From contig CM017571.1 of the NCBI GenBank assembly GCA_007844125.1, positions 2,392,076 through 2,456,075 on the forward strand: a stretch of 64,000 nt of DNA. Reading direction: 5' to 3'. Each line of letters begins with the position of its first letter. The first letter of the stretch is position 1. This DNA is from Sinonovacula constricta. Taxonomy: Eukaryota > Mollusca > Bivalvia > Cardiida > Solecurtidae. Of the stretch, positions 48,695 to 61,600 are shown one piece after another. The notes beneath the pieces are model-generated. The model did no database searches, was not told where the DNA came from, and saw only the letters and a program-made list of their open reading frames with translations. The position numbers were made by a program, and so were the translations under genes.

Positions 48695-49852
48695 GTGTCT
48701 TATTCACAAACTCTGTGTTTTAGTCCCATGGCTTATTCAAAGACTGTTTTAGTCTCCTGGCTCGTGGCTTATTCACAGACACTGTGTTTTAGTCTCATGG
48801 CTTATTCAAAGACTGTTTTAGTCTCCTGGCTTGTGGCTTATTCACAGACACTGTGTTTTAGTCCCATGGCTTATTCAAAGACTGTTTTAGTCTCCTGGCT
48901 TGTGGCTTATTCACAGACACTGTGTTTTAGTCTCATGGCTTATTCAAAGACTGTTTTAGTCTCCTGGCTTGTGGCTTATTCACAGACACTGTGTTTTAGT
49001 CTCATGGCTTATTCAAAGACTGTTTTAGTCTCCTGGCTTGTGGCTTATTCACAGACACTGTGTTTTAGTCTCATGGCTTATTCAAAGACTGTTTTAGTCT
49101 CCTGGCTTGTGGCTTATTCACAGACACTGTGTTTTAGTCTCATGGCTTATTCAAAGACTGTTTTAGTCTCCTGGCTCGTGGCTTATTCACAGACACTGTG
49201 TTTTAGTCTCATGGCTTATTCAAAGACTGTTTTAGTCTCCTGGCTTGTGGCTTATTCACAGACACTGTGTTTTAGTCTCATAGCTTATTCAAAGACTGTT
49301 TTAGTCTCCTGGCTTGTGGCTTATTCACAGACACTGTGTTTTAGTCTCATGGCTTATTCACATACTCTGTGTTTTAGTCTTGTGGCATATTCACATACTC
49401 TGTGTTTTAGTCTTGTGGCATATTCACATACTCTGTGTTTTAGTCTCATGGCTTGTGGCATATTCACATACTCTGTGTTTTAGTCTTGTGGCTTATTCAC
49501 ATACTCTGTGTTTTAGTCTTGTGGCTTATTCACATACTCTGTGTTTTAGTCTTGTGGCTTATTCACATACTCTGTGTTTTAGTCTTGTGGCTTATTCACA
49601 TACTCTGTGTTTTAGTCTTGTGGCTTATTTACATACTCTGTGTTTTAGTCTCATGGCTTATTCACATACTCTGTGTTTTAGTCTTGTGGCATATTCACAT
49701 ACTCTGTGTTTTAGTCTTGTGGCATATTCACATACTCTGTGTTTTAGTCTTGTGGCATATTCACATACTCTGTGTTTTAGTCTCATGGCTTATTTACATA
49801 CTCTGTGTTTTAGTTTCATGGCTTTTTCACAGACTCTGTGTTTAAGTCTCGT
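48695..49852 (+). repeat. 69-bp then 33-bp minisatellite in intron 2
   Basis: From 48695 to about 49345 the unit is 69 bp, a dimer of two related halves (TTATTCACAGACACTGTGTT... and CTTATTCAAAGACTG...). From about 49345 to 49850 it changes to a 33-bp monomer, TTATTCACATACTCTGTGTT plus TTAGTCTTGTGGC. Both lengths are multiples of three, so the + strand stays open for 262 codons with a 23-residue period. This is a by-product of the repeat inside an intron, with no sign of a gene. Confidence 0.93.
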
Positions 49853-52472
49853 ATTAAAAGCCTAAGTCTGTGGCCATTTTTTTAAAGGACCTTATAAAAA
49901 AATTTCATGCCTCTTCCATTGAAAGAAGTTAAAGTGACATAATTCAGTTATCTCTGTCTGTCCATCGATCTGTCTGTGTGTCCGTCTATTGATTTTTCTA
50001 AACAATACTTTTGAATGACTCAACATATTTTTATCACATTGCATTGTGTCAATTTACTTTTGATACTTTTGGTGTAGTATTTTTGGAGTTAAGGCCCCTT
50101 GTTAAGATTGTTCAACAAAATGATGGGATCATCTGTGACCTATTGGCAGAATTTATAGTTAGCAGTTTGTATCTTGATGATCAAATTTGTTGATCAGTTT
50201 AAATCAATTACGGTAAAAAAAAAGATTTTTAGCAGTCCCAATGGCATTATTTTTTTTCCTGGCTGCATTATTTGTTTTAATAAGCTAAAATTCTAAAAAA
50301 AATTGCAATGTTTGACGATTGTCATGAATGTTCTTGTAAAAGCATTATTTCAATTTTATAACCAATATAAATGCAAGTTATTAACAAAACTGGATCGGTT
50401 ATTCAACTAACTATTATCAGCATATTGTCTAATAAACAATCACATATATAAAAACTTGTTACAGAATCTATATTTTAATAAAACTCTTATGAACATTTTG
50501 TCTTATAAAACAATCAAATAGAACCAAAACAAGCTTGTTTCCACATCTGATTTTTAAGACAATTGTTCACTAAACAAGTGATAATTTGGTTTTATTGAGC
50601 TCTGTCTCATAATTCTTATATAATAAATATATTGTATGGAAGCAGCATACATGTGAACATTTTCTGAGGCCAAAGTGGGAGATTTTCACTTGCAAAGTGG
50701 GAGATTTTCACTTGCAAAGTGAGAGATTTTCACTCAGGAGATTTTCACTTGCAAAGTGAAGATTTTCACTTGCAAAGTGGGAGATTTTCACTTGCAAAGT
50801 GAGAGATTTTCACTTGCAAAGTGGGAGATTTTCACTTGCAAAGTGGTTGATTTGTTATTTTCAAATAAAGAAATTAGAAAGTTATCTCATTCCCAATAGG
50901 GAGATGTCTGAAAATGTGTAAAATACCTGTCATTTTCAAGTTACTTTGAACCTTAAAAGAGGGAGTCTCCCTCCAAAAGTAGGAGAGTTCACTTGTTTGT
51001 AGCACCTGTTAAAGATGCTAATGAATAGTAACAATTGGATGTATAGTGACAAGCTTGTTCTGAAAGAGAATCGGGTTGAACTGTATGTACATTGTATGTT
51101 AAAAGCAAGGAAAAAATTGTGTGTCTTTTGTTTTTATATAATTTTACAATTGAAATCAAACATTGAAATTCAAAGTAAAGTAGGTTTAATTTTATACAGA
51201 GAATGTTGTTGCATTTCATAATTATGAAGAAACTTACTCTGTAAGTCACATCTCGAGGGCTTGGTGCAAAACTATTGTAACTAACATTTTTTCAGAAAAT
51301 CACTTTTTGTAACTGCGATTTTCACTTTTTTACAGGAAAGAATAAAAACTGATTATTTAAACTACTTTTACTTTAATTTCACAAATATCTTCAAATGTTA
51401 AGGCAATAAGAAGTCTGTTGTATATTATGTATGATACATTAACAAAAAATAATCAAATATTGACTTTGAAGCAAATAACCCAGTTACAATAGTTTTGCTT
51501 CTCAAATTTTAGAAAAATCTACCAAGTGTTTCAGTGCAATACTATTGTAACTGTATTAATAATGTTTTATTTTACACTGACTTTAAGTGTTTTAACGATA
51601 ACAAACTTCTGCATGATGATGGATACAAAATAAAACAAATTTGCAATAAACTTTCTTTAACTTTATTGAATTAACCCTTTCTTTTCTCAGATAACAGAAC
51701 TTGCTCAAGAAATTATTTGACATTCACATTGGTGTTCAATATTATAATTCGAGAGGCATACACGTAATAGCAAACATCACAGAAATGTGTTTGCTAAAAC
51801 ATCAACTAAAAAACCCTTAACATCTAGCTTCTTTCTCCTGGTTATTATTTCCATATATGTTACATATCTTGTCAATAGGTACATGTAACATCAACATGGT
51901 TTTATTACAAAAATATGTTAAATGCAAATTATTACACATCTGTATCATGATATGTAATGCAATACAAAATACAGTGTATATACAATATTCAGGGGAAAAA
52001 AATGTCGGGAAAGCACATTAATTTATATCAATATATCATGACACATATGAAAGTATGTATAGAAGTTTTGTATTAACTTTCATAAAATCATATTTATATA
52101 AAGTATACCTTTGACTTTGCTTAAAAAAGTAAGTATAGCACTTAAATTGTGAAAAACAAAACTTAAAACAAGTCTTATCAATGCTGCTAACAAGAGACAC
52201 AAATTTGAACAGAAGGCCATAAATGTGGAAAACAGAGGAGTATGCATGAAGCAGAGAAAAAAAAAAGGGCAAAATAGAATAACAGACAGAAAGTTGGTCA
52301 AAATAGAAAGAATTGACAGAAAAAAGAGTTATACAGAGGAGCTAGTAGAGAGGGGGGGAGGAGAATCTAAATCCCCTTAATGTATGTACATAATGATTTT
52401 ATTGGAACTTTTTTCTCCATTATGAAAAATGTATGAAATATTTTTCCAAAAGTGGTAAATGTAAATGATACA
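49853..52472. other. Intron 2 DNA, mostly unrecognised
   Basis: Apart from the 21-bp array, AT-rich with frames of 60-86 codons lacking motifs. The words ACTATTGTAACT recur near 51270 and 51541, with no further structure. Confidence 0.55.
50670..50855 (+). repeat. 21-bp tandem repeat in intron 2, about 8-9 copies
   Basis: The unit is AAGTGGGAGATTTTCACTTG plus C, with a shortened copy near 50735. Each unit contains the small inverted pair CACTT-GCA-AAGTG, so a single strand could form short hairpins. Confidence 0.9.
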
Positions 52473-52677
52473 GAACAGAACAGAACAGGATTTATTCATT
52501 AGACTTGTACATACATACTTTGTCTTTATGATACAAAAAACAAACAACCCTGACATACTGACACCGTGATGTAGGCAAAAAACAATTAATATGACTATTA
52601 ACTTATACATTAATGTTTTCTTTTAAGAGGAGAGTAATGTTACTTTAGAGAGGAAAGTACTAAAATGTAATATCAAT
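52473..52677 (-). mobile_element. 3' UTR and tail of the LINE remnant
   Basis: On the - strand the sequence ends AATAAATCCTGTTCTGTTC with (TTCTG)n, a short repeated tail of the kind LINEs leave at their 3' end. It is contiguous with the coding remnant. Confidence 0.65.
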
Positions 52678-53031
52678 CTACAGATTGAGTAAATTACTAC
52701 AATTACTTCTCACTTTAAATGCATGCTTAACAAACTGAGCAATATTAATAAGAACTTTTCTATTCACTGAGCTCATTATGCAATAAAACTAATGAACTGA
52801 CGGTCTGCAGTAAATGTTAGATTCTATGAACTTTTTATGTATGTCATTATAAAATGGACAAATAACTACAAAATGATATACATCTCCTGTATTACAGAAT
52901 GTATATACCCGCTTGTTTCTCGGTAAATAACTATTTGAATATCGACCTGTTTGTATTCTTAAGAATACGTAGACGAGTAATGTAAAAACATAAATCTTAA
53001 GGTAATGAATCAGTTGTTCAGATATAACCAT
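52678..53031 (-). pseudogene. LINE C-terminal remnant of a second family
   Basis: On the - strand the frame contains IQTGRYSNSYLPRNKR then TFCNTGDVYHFVVICPFYND, the C-terminal pattern TGRY...R...C-x2-C...H-x-x-x-x-C-P-x-Y found in many LINE ORF2 proteins of invertebrates. A stop follows at 52789, but the same frame continues with FYCIMSSVNRKVLINIAQFV to a natural stop at 52678, so the first stop is a nonsense mutation. The upstream frame is also disturbed. It lies inside rabphilin intron 2, antisense to the gene. Confidence 0.78.
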
Positions 53032-53209
53032 TATAGACCATATTGTTATGGTACATTATTTTTCAACCATGTGTTGTAGCATACTGGTATATAGAAATAT
53101 CGGGACAACCTTAGTGCCTGCTACATGTGTTTATAAATCATTCAAAAATCTTAGTTATTTGCTTACAACTAGCATTGCTATTAAATTTTGCTAACAAGAC
53201 ATATTTAGG

Positions 53210-54040
53210 GAGACTCACGAGCAAATAGTGCAGATCCTAATCTGATGGCTCCCAGCTTGAGCTCAAGAGCAGACAGTGCAGATCCTGATCAGACAGCTTC
53301 CAGCTCTCAGCTTGAGCTCAAGAGCAGGCAGTGCAGATCCTGATCAGACAGCTTCCAGCTTGAGCTCGAGAGCAGACAGTGCAGATCCTGATCAGACAGC
53401 TTCCAGCTTGAGCTCGAGAGCAGACAGTGCAGATCCTGATCAGACAGCTTCCAGCTTGAGCTCGAGAGCAGACAGTGCAGATCCTGATCAGACAGCTTCC
53501 AGCTCTCAGCTTGAGCTCAAGAGCAGACAGTGCAGATCCTGATCAGACAGCTTCCAGCTCTCGGATTGAGCTCAAAAGCAGATAGTAAGATGCTGATCAG
53601 ACAACTTCCAGCTCTTAGCTTGAGCTCAAGAGCAGACAGTGCAGATCCTGATCAGACAGCTTCCAGCTCTCAGCTTGAGCTCAAGAGCAAATACTGCAGA
53701 TCTGATCAGACAGCTTCCAGCTCTCAGCTTGAACTCAAGAGCAGACAGTGCAGATCCTGATCAGACAGCTTCCAGCTCTCAGCTCGAGCTCAAGAGCAAA
53801 TACTGCAGATCTGATCAGACAGCTTCTAGCTCTCAGCAAGAGCAAATACTGCAGATCCTGATCAGACAGCTTCCAGCTTGAGCTCAAGAGCAGATAGTAA
53901 GATGCCGATCATACAGCTCTCAGCTTGAGCTCAAGAGCAGATAGTAAGATGCCGATCATACAGCTCTCAGCTTGAGCTCAAGAGCCGATAGTGCAGATGC
54001 TGATCAGACAGCTTCCAAACTTGATCTCAAGAAAAAATAG
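53210..54040 (+). repeat. 48/55-bp minisatellite in intron 2
   Basis: Units run CAGCTTCCAGCTTGAGCTC, then GAGAGCAGACAGTGCAGATCC and TGATCAGA. The short form is 48 bp; a longer form has an extra CTCTCAG. The 48-bp form keeps a frame open with a 16-residue period. The array is GC-richer than its surroundings and contains SacI-like GAGCTC and TGATCA palindromes in each unit. Copies become degenerate after about 53880. Confidence 0.92.
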
Positions 54041-54439
54041 TGCTGCTCCCCAGCCCCCGATTTGTGTTGTATTTTGTGTGTTTTGCTCTGTGCGTACTTC
54101 AGTCGCTTTTTATGTCTTCTCTTAAAATTCTGATCCATGTTCCTTGTCTGTGATTATGGGAGAAAAAAGATCCCCTCTAAATTGGTTTGCAATCACAGGC
54201 TAGAAACCAAGCCTTAATCTTATCCCAGCGGAGTCTTTGATAATTGTTTTATGTAATCATCATAATTGAATTCAGGCTTGAAATACCACAGTGCAATTTT
54301 GTGTCTTGTAAGGTGTTCAATAAGTCAAGTTTAAAAGCCAATTAAGAAATAACATGTAATTCAAGTGCAGTTGAAATTATTGGATTGGATTTTAAAGGCT
54401 GGTAAATGTTTAGGTAATCATCAGGAAGATGTTAATTTT

Positions 54440-54572
54440 AATGATTGAAAATGATGATGAGGTTATCGTTTTGGTATGGTGATGATAATGATGATGATGC
54501 TGATAGATAGATAGATTACAGATGATTATGGGGATGATGATGATGATGTTGGTATTGATGATGATGGATGAT

Positions 54573-54607
<35 letters not shown>

Positions 54608-54725
54608 GACAATGATGACAATGATGATGATGATGATGATTATAGAATAGTTCAATAGGTAATAGATGATTGTGGTGATGATGATAATGAGATGATGACA
54701 ATAATGCTTTTGCTACTGATAATGA
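54440..54725. repeat. GAT/ATG and GACA microsatellites
   Basis: Mixed GATGAT runs flank an (ACAG)n stretch at about 54572-54607 in intron 2. Confidence 0.9.
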
Positions 54726-54929
54726 TAATATAATGACAGCATTAATGATGCGTCACAATTGTAATTATTCTAATACACAAAACAAATAATTAACTGTTTA
54801 TTATGACAATATAGTAATGCTACTTTAAAAAAATAAAACTATCCCAAATTAATTAAGTTTTTATGTTATACAATTATGTAAACAGATATTTGGACATAAA
54901 CTTACATATTCATGTTAATTCTTGTATAG

Positions 54930-55059
54930 CCGACTGGTCGAGAAGTTGGACAACATGAAGAAAAATGCAATGGGAAATGGAACGTCACAGTGTGTGCTGT
55001 GTGGGGATGAGTTTGGGCTCCTGGGGGCCTCGCCCACTTTCTGTGATGACTGTCACAAG
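54930..55059 (+). CDS. rph: Rabphilin/Noc2-like coding exon 3 (first half of zinc finger)
   Basis: The acceptor TTGTATAG ends at 54929 and the donor AAG|GTAATC begins at 55060. The 130-nt exon completes Gly74 and encodes residues 75-117, ending in phase 0. It contains RLVEKLDNMKKNAMGNGTSQ followed by two Cys pairs, CVLC (95, 98) and CDDC (112, 115). In rabphilin and Noc2 these are the first four zinc ligands of the FYVE-like finger, which needs eight. The other four ligands and the SGAWF-type motif must lie in later exons outside the window. Residues between the pairs (GLLGASPTF) match the family pattern G-x-LG-S. A 190-bp inverted-repeat element and a LINE tail follow within 450 bp. Confidence 0.9.
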
Positions 55060-55216
55060 GTAATCATCTTCTGGGATTTTCAGACCTGCAATGTTATGAT
55101 TTTATTACAATTATATTATTTTGCATGTATTTTTTAGTAGCTGTAGTAGTGGTGGTGATGGTGGTGGTAGTGATGGTGGTGGTGATGGTTGTGGTGGAAG
55201 TAGTTGTAGTTTAAGG

Positions 55217-55405
55217 GTGTATTTCATAATAAATCTTAAGATCGATTGAGAAAATGCTCTTAAATTTCGATCTTATGATCACTTCTACATGTGTTTCAAC
55301 TTACTTTTGTAAGTGCGATTTCCAAAATATTAGTGAAATGCTCTTAAGAAGGAAAACTGTTCTTAAGAGAAAAAGAACGATATTAAGGTTTATGATGAAA
55401 CACAC
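55217..55405. mobile_element. 190-bp inverted-repeat MITE in intron 3
   Basis: Left end GTGTATTTCATAATAAATCT and its continuation TAAGATCG pair with the right end CGATATTAAGGTTTATGATG and AAACACAC (about 28 bp, a few mismatches). CTCTTAAG words recur inside. It starts 157 bp after exon 3. Confidence 0.72.
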
Positions 55406-55431
55406 TCGTAAGCTTTTCTTTTTTGTATTTT

Positions 55432-55492
55432 GGGTTTAGGTTTAACGGCACACCGACACTTTATAGGTCATACGGCGCCGATTTCTTTTTTG
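55432..55492 (-). mobile_element. LINE 3' tail fragment, same family as 32.1-32.6 kb
   Basis: GGCACACCGACACTTTATAG, GTCATACGGCGCCGA is the reverse complement of CGGCGCCCTATGACCTGTTA and GAGTCGGTGTGTC at 32563-32600. It is a very short 5'-truncated insertion or remnant. Confidence 0.65.
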
Positions 55493-55636
55493 TAATTATC
55501 ACATTCTGATTGCTATATGTACATAATGACCATGGGGAGTTGTGTAGTAGACAAAGTGGTACTAATACAACTTTCAGGGAAGTTTGTTCTTCCCAGAATG
55601 GTAAACATTTGAATACAAAAAAGGATCCACAACCAA

Positions 55637-58600
55637 CCATAATGATTTATGGGTTATATAATGATAAGAACAATAGTCAGTTACCATATTGATGGGTTAT
55701 ATAATGATAAGACCAGTAGTGAGTTACCATATTGATGGGTTATATAATGATAAGACTATTAGTCAGTTACCATATGGATGGGTTATATAATGATAAGACC
55801 AATAGTCAGTTACCATATTGATGGGTTATATAATGATAAGACTATTAGTCAGTTACCATATTGATGGGTTATTTAATGATAAGACCAGTAGTGAGTTGCC
55901 ATATTGATGGGTTATATAATGATAAGACTATAAGTCAGTTACCATATTGATGGGTTATATAATGATAAGACCAATAGTCAGTTATTATATTGATAGGTTA
56001 TATAATGATAAGACTATTAGTCAGTTACCATATTGATGGGTTATATAATGATAAGACTATTAGTCAGTTACCATATCGATGGGTTATATAATGATAAGAC
56101 CAATAGTCAGTTACTATATTGATGGGTTATATAATGATAAAACCAATAGTCAGTTACCACATTGATGGGTTATATAATGATAAGACTATAAGTCAGTTAC
56201 CATATTGATGGGTTATATAATGATAAGGCCAATAGTCAGTTACCATATTGATGGGTTATATAATGATAAGACTATTAGTCAGTTACCATATTGATGGGTT
56301 ATATAATGATAAGACTATTAGTCAGTTACCATATCGATGGGTTATATAATGATAAGACCAATAGTCAGTTACAATATTGATGGGTTATATAATGATAAGA
56401 CTATTAGTCAGTTACCATATCGATGGGTTATATAATGATAAGACTATTAGTCAGTTACCATATTGATGGGTTATATAATGATAAGACCAATAGTCAGTTA
56501 CAATATTGGTGGGTTATATAATGATAAGACTATTAGTCAGTTACAATATTGATGGGTTATATAATGATAAGACCATTAGTCAGTTACCATATCGATGGGT
56601 TATATAATGATAAGACCATTAGTCAGTTACAGTATTGGTGGGTTATATAATGATAAGACCAATAGTCAGTTACAATATTGGTGGGTTATATAATGATAAG
56701 ACTATTAGTCAGTTACAATATTGGTGGGTTATATAATGATAAGACTATTAGTCAGTTACAATATTGATGGGTTATATAATGATAAGACCAATAGTCAGTT
56801 ACAATATTGGTGGGTTATATAATGATAAGACTATTAGTCAGTTACAATATCGATGGGTTATATAATGATAAGACTATTAGTCAGTTACAATATTGATGGG
56901 TTATATAATGATAAGACTATTAGTCAGTTACAATATCGATGGGTTATATAATGATAAGACTATTAGTCAGTTACAATATTGATGGGTTATATAATGATAA
57001 GACCAATAGTCAGTTACAATATTGATGGGTTATATAATGATAAGACCAATAGTCAGTTACAATATTGATGGGTTATATAATGATAAGACCAATAGTCAGT
57101 TACAATATTGGTGGGTTATATAATGATAAGACTATTAGTCAGTTACAATATTGATGGGTTATATAATGATAAGACTATTAGTCAGTTACAATATTGATGG
57201 ATTATATAGTGATAAGACCAATAGTCAGTTACCATATTGATGGGTTATATAATGATAAGACCATTAGTCAGTTACAATATTGATGGATTATATAGTGATA
57301 AGACCAATAGTCAGTTACCATATTGATGGGTTATATAATGATAAGACTATTAGTCAGTTACCATATTGGTGGGTTATATAATGATAAGACCATTAGTCAG
57401 TTACAATATTGATGGATTATATAGTGATAAGACCAATAGTCAGTTACCATATTGATGGGTTATATAATGATAAGACCATTAGTCAGTTACCATATTGATG
57501 GGTTATATAATGATAAGACCATTAGTCAGTTACCATATTGATGGGTTATATAATGATAAGACCATTAGTCAGTTACCATATTGATGGGTTATATAATGAT
57601 AAAACTATTAGTCAGTTACCATATTGATGGGTTATATAATGATAAAACCAATAGTCAGTTACCACATTGATGGGTTATATAATGATAAGACCAGTAGTCA
57701 GTTACCATATTGATGGGTTATATAATGATAAGGCCAATAGTCAGTTACCATATTGATGGGTTATAAAATGATAAGACCAATAGTCAGTTACCATATTGAT
57801 GGGTTATATAATGATAAGACCAATAGTCAGTTACCATATTGATGGGTTATATAATGATAAGACTATTAGTCAGTTACCATATCGATGGGTTATATAATGA
57901 TAAGACCAATAGTCAGTTACTATATTGATGGGTTATATAATGATAAAACCAATAGTCAGTTACCACATTGATGGGTTATATAATGATAAGACTATAAGTC
58001 AGTTACCATATTGATGGGTTATATAATGATAAGGCCAATAGTCAGTTACCATATTGATGGGTTATATAATGATAAGACTATTAGTCAGTTACCATATTGA
58101 TGGGTTATATAATGATAAGACTATTAGTCAGTTACCATATCGATGGGTTATATAATGATAAGACCAATAGTCAGTTACTATATTGATGGGTTATATAATG
58201 ATAAAACCAATAGTCAGTTACCACATTGATGGGTTATATAATGATAAGACTATAAGTCAGTTACCATATTGATGGGTTATATAATGATAAGGCCAATAGT
58301 CAGTTACCATATTGATGGGTTATATAATGATAAGACTATTAGTCAGTTACCATATTGATGGGTTATATAATGATAAGACTATTAGTCAGTTACCATATCG
58401 ATGGGTTATATAATGATAAGACCAATAGTCAGTTACCATATTGATGGGTTATATAATGATAAGACCAATAGTCAGTTACAGTATTGATGGGTTATATAAT
58501 GATAAGACCAATAGTCAGTTACAATATTGATGGGTTATATAATGATAAGGCCAATAGTCAGTTACCATATGATGGGTTATATAATGATAAGACCAATAGT

Positions 58601-61600
58601 CAGTTACCATATGATGGGTTATATAATGATAAGACAATAGTCAGTTACAGTATTGATGGGTTATATAATGATAAGACCAATAGTCAGTTACATATTGATG
58701 GGTTATATAATGATAAGACCAATAGTCAGTTACCATATTGATGGGTTATATAATGATAAGACCAATAGTCAGTTACAGTATTGATGGGTTATATAATGAT
58801 AAGACCAATAGTCAGTTACAATATTGATGGGTTATATAATGATAAGACTATTAGTCAGTTACCATATCGATGGGTTATATAATGATAAGACTATTAGTCA
58901 GTTACCATATTGATGGGTTATATAATGATAAGACCAATAGTCAGTTACAATATTGGTGGGTTATATAATGATAAGACTATTAGTCAGTTACATATTGGAT
59001 GGGTTATATAATGATAAGACTATTAGTCAGTTACAATATTGATGGGTTATATAATGATAAGACCATTAGTCAGTTACAATATCGATGGGTTATATAATGA
59101 TAAGACCATTAGTCAGTTACAGTATTGGTGGGTTATATAATGATAAGACTAATTAGTCAGTTACAATATGATGGGTTATATAATGATAAGACTATTAGTC
59201 AGTTACAATATTGAGTGGGTTATATAATGATAAGACTATTAGTCAGTTACAATATTGATGGGTTATATAATGATAAGACCAATAGTCAGTTACAATATGG
59301 TGGGTTATATAATGATAAGACCTATAGTCAGTTACAATATTCGATGGGTTATATAATGATAAGACTATTAGTCAGTTACAATATTGATGGGTTATATAAT
59401 GATAAGACTATTAGTCAGTTACAATATCGATGGGTTATATAATGATAAGACTATTAGTCAGTTACAATATTGATGGGTTATATAATGATAAGACCAATTA
59501 GTCCAATATTGATGGGTTATATAATGATAAGACCAATAGTCAGTTAATATTGATGGGGTTATATAATGATAAGACAATAGTCAGTTACAATATGATGGGT
59601 TATATAATGATAAGACTATTAGTCAGTTACAATATTGATGGGTTATATAATGATAAGACAATAGTCAGTTACATATGATGGGTTATATAATGATAAGACT
59701 ATTAGTCAGTTACAATATGAGTGGGTTATATAATGATAAGAAATTAGTCAGTTACCATATGATGGGTTATATAATGATAAGACCATAGTCAGTTACCATA
59801 TTGATGGGTTATATAATGATAAGAATAGTCAGTTACATATTGGTGGGTTATATAATGATAAGACCAATAGTCAGTTACATATTGATGGGTTATATAATGA
59901 TAAGACCAATAGTCAGTTACATATGGATGGGTTATATAATGATAAGACAATAGTCAGTTACCATATGATGGGTTATATAATGATAAGACCAATAGTCAGT
60001 TACCATATTGATGGGTTATATAATGATAAGACCTATAGTCAGTTACCATATGATGGGTTATATAATGATAAGACCATAGTCAGTTACCATATTGATGGGT
60101 TATATAATGATAAGACATAGTCAGTTACAATATTGATGGGTTATATAATGATAAGACCATAGTCAGTTACATATTGATGGGTTATATAATGATAAGACCA
60201 ATAGTCAGTTACCATATCGATGGGTTATATAATGATAAGACCAATAGTCAGTTACAATATTGATGGTTATATAATGATAAGACCAATAGTCAGTACCATA
60301 TTGAGGGTTATATAATGATAAGACCAATAGTCAGTTACCATATTGATGGGTTATATAATGATAAGACCAATAGTCAGTTACAATATTGATGGGTTATATA
60401 ATGATAAGACCATTAGTCAGTCCATATTGATGGGTTATATAATGATAAGACCAATAGTCAGTTACTATATTGATGGGTTATATAATGATAAGACTATTAG
60501 TCAGTTACCATATCGATGGGTTATATAATGATAAGACCAATAGTCAGTTACCATATTGATGGGTTATATAATGATAAGACCAATAGTCAGTTACAATATC
60601 GATGGGTTATATAATGATAAGACCATTAGTCAGTTACAATATTGATGGATTATATAATGATAAGACCAATAGTCAGTTACCATATTGATGGGTTATATAA
60701 TGATAAAACCAATAGTTAGTTACCACATTGATGGGTTATATAATGATAAGACCAATAGTCAGTTACAATATTGATGGATTATATAATGATAAGACCAATA
60801 GTCAGTTACAATATTGATGGATTATATAATGATAAGACCAATAGTCAGTTACCATATTGGTGGGTTATATAATGATAAGACTATTAGTCAGTTACCATAT
60901 TGATGGGTTATATAATGATAAAACCAATAGTCAGTTACCACATTGATGGGTTATATAATGATAAGACTATAAGTCAGTTACCATATTGATGGGTTATATG
61001 CTGATTAGATCAATAGTCAGTTACAATATTGATGGGTTATATAATGATAAGACCATTAGTCAGTTACCATATTGATGGGTTATATAATGATAAGACCATT
61101 AGTCAGTTACCACATTGATGGATTATATAATGATAAGACTAATAGTCAGTAACTATATTGATGGGTTATATAATGATAAGACCATTAGTCAGTTACCATA
61201 TCGATGGGTTATATAATGATAAGACCATTAGTCAGTTACAGTATTGGTGGGTTATATAATGATAAGACCAATAGTCAGTTACAATATTGGTGGGTTATAT
61301 AATGATAAGACCAATAGTCAGTTACCATATTGATGGGTTATATAATGATAAGACCAATAGTCAGTTACCATATTGGTGGGTTATATAATGATAAGACCAA
61401 TAGTCAGTTACCATATTGATGGGTTATATAATGATAAGACTATTAGTGAGTTACCATATTGATGGGTTATATAATGATAAGACCATTAGTCAGTTACTAT
61501 ATTGATGGGTTATATAATGATAAGACTATTAGTGAGTTACCATATTGATGGGTTATATAATGATAAGACCATTAGTCAGTTACTATATTGATGGGTTATA

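Noticed and set aside
48695..49865. 262- and 183-codon repetitive frames that could look like a secreted repeat protein
   Set aside because: They arise because unit lengths 69 and 33 are multiples of three. They lie inside an intron and change frame with array structure.
53276..53881. Ser/Ala/Asp/Gln-rich repeat frames
   Set aside because: A by-product of the 48/55-bp array; frames break at each 55-bp unit.
54922..55137. Taking the ATG-started frame at 54922 as a separate small gene
   Set aside because: The part after 54930 is rabphilin-like exon 3 with matching phase and splice sites. The ATG is upstream of the acceptor and the tail is intron.
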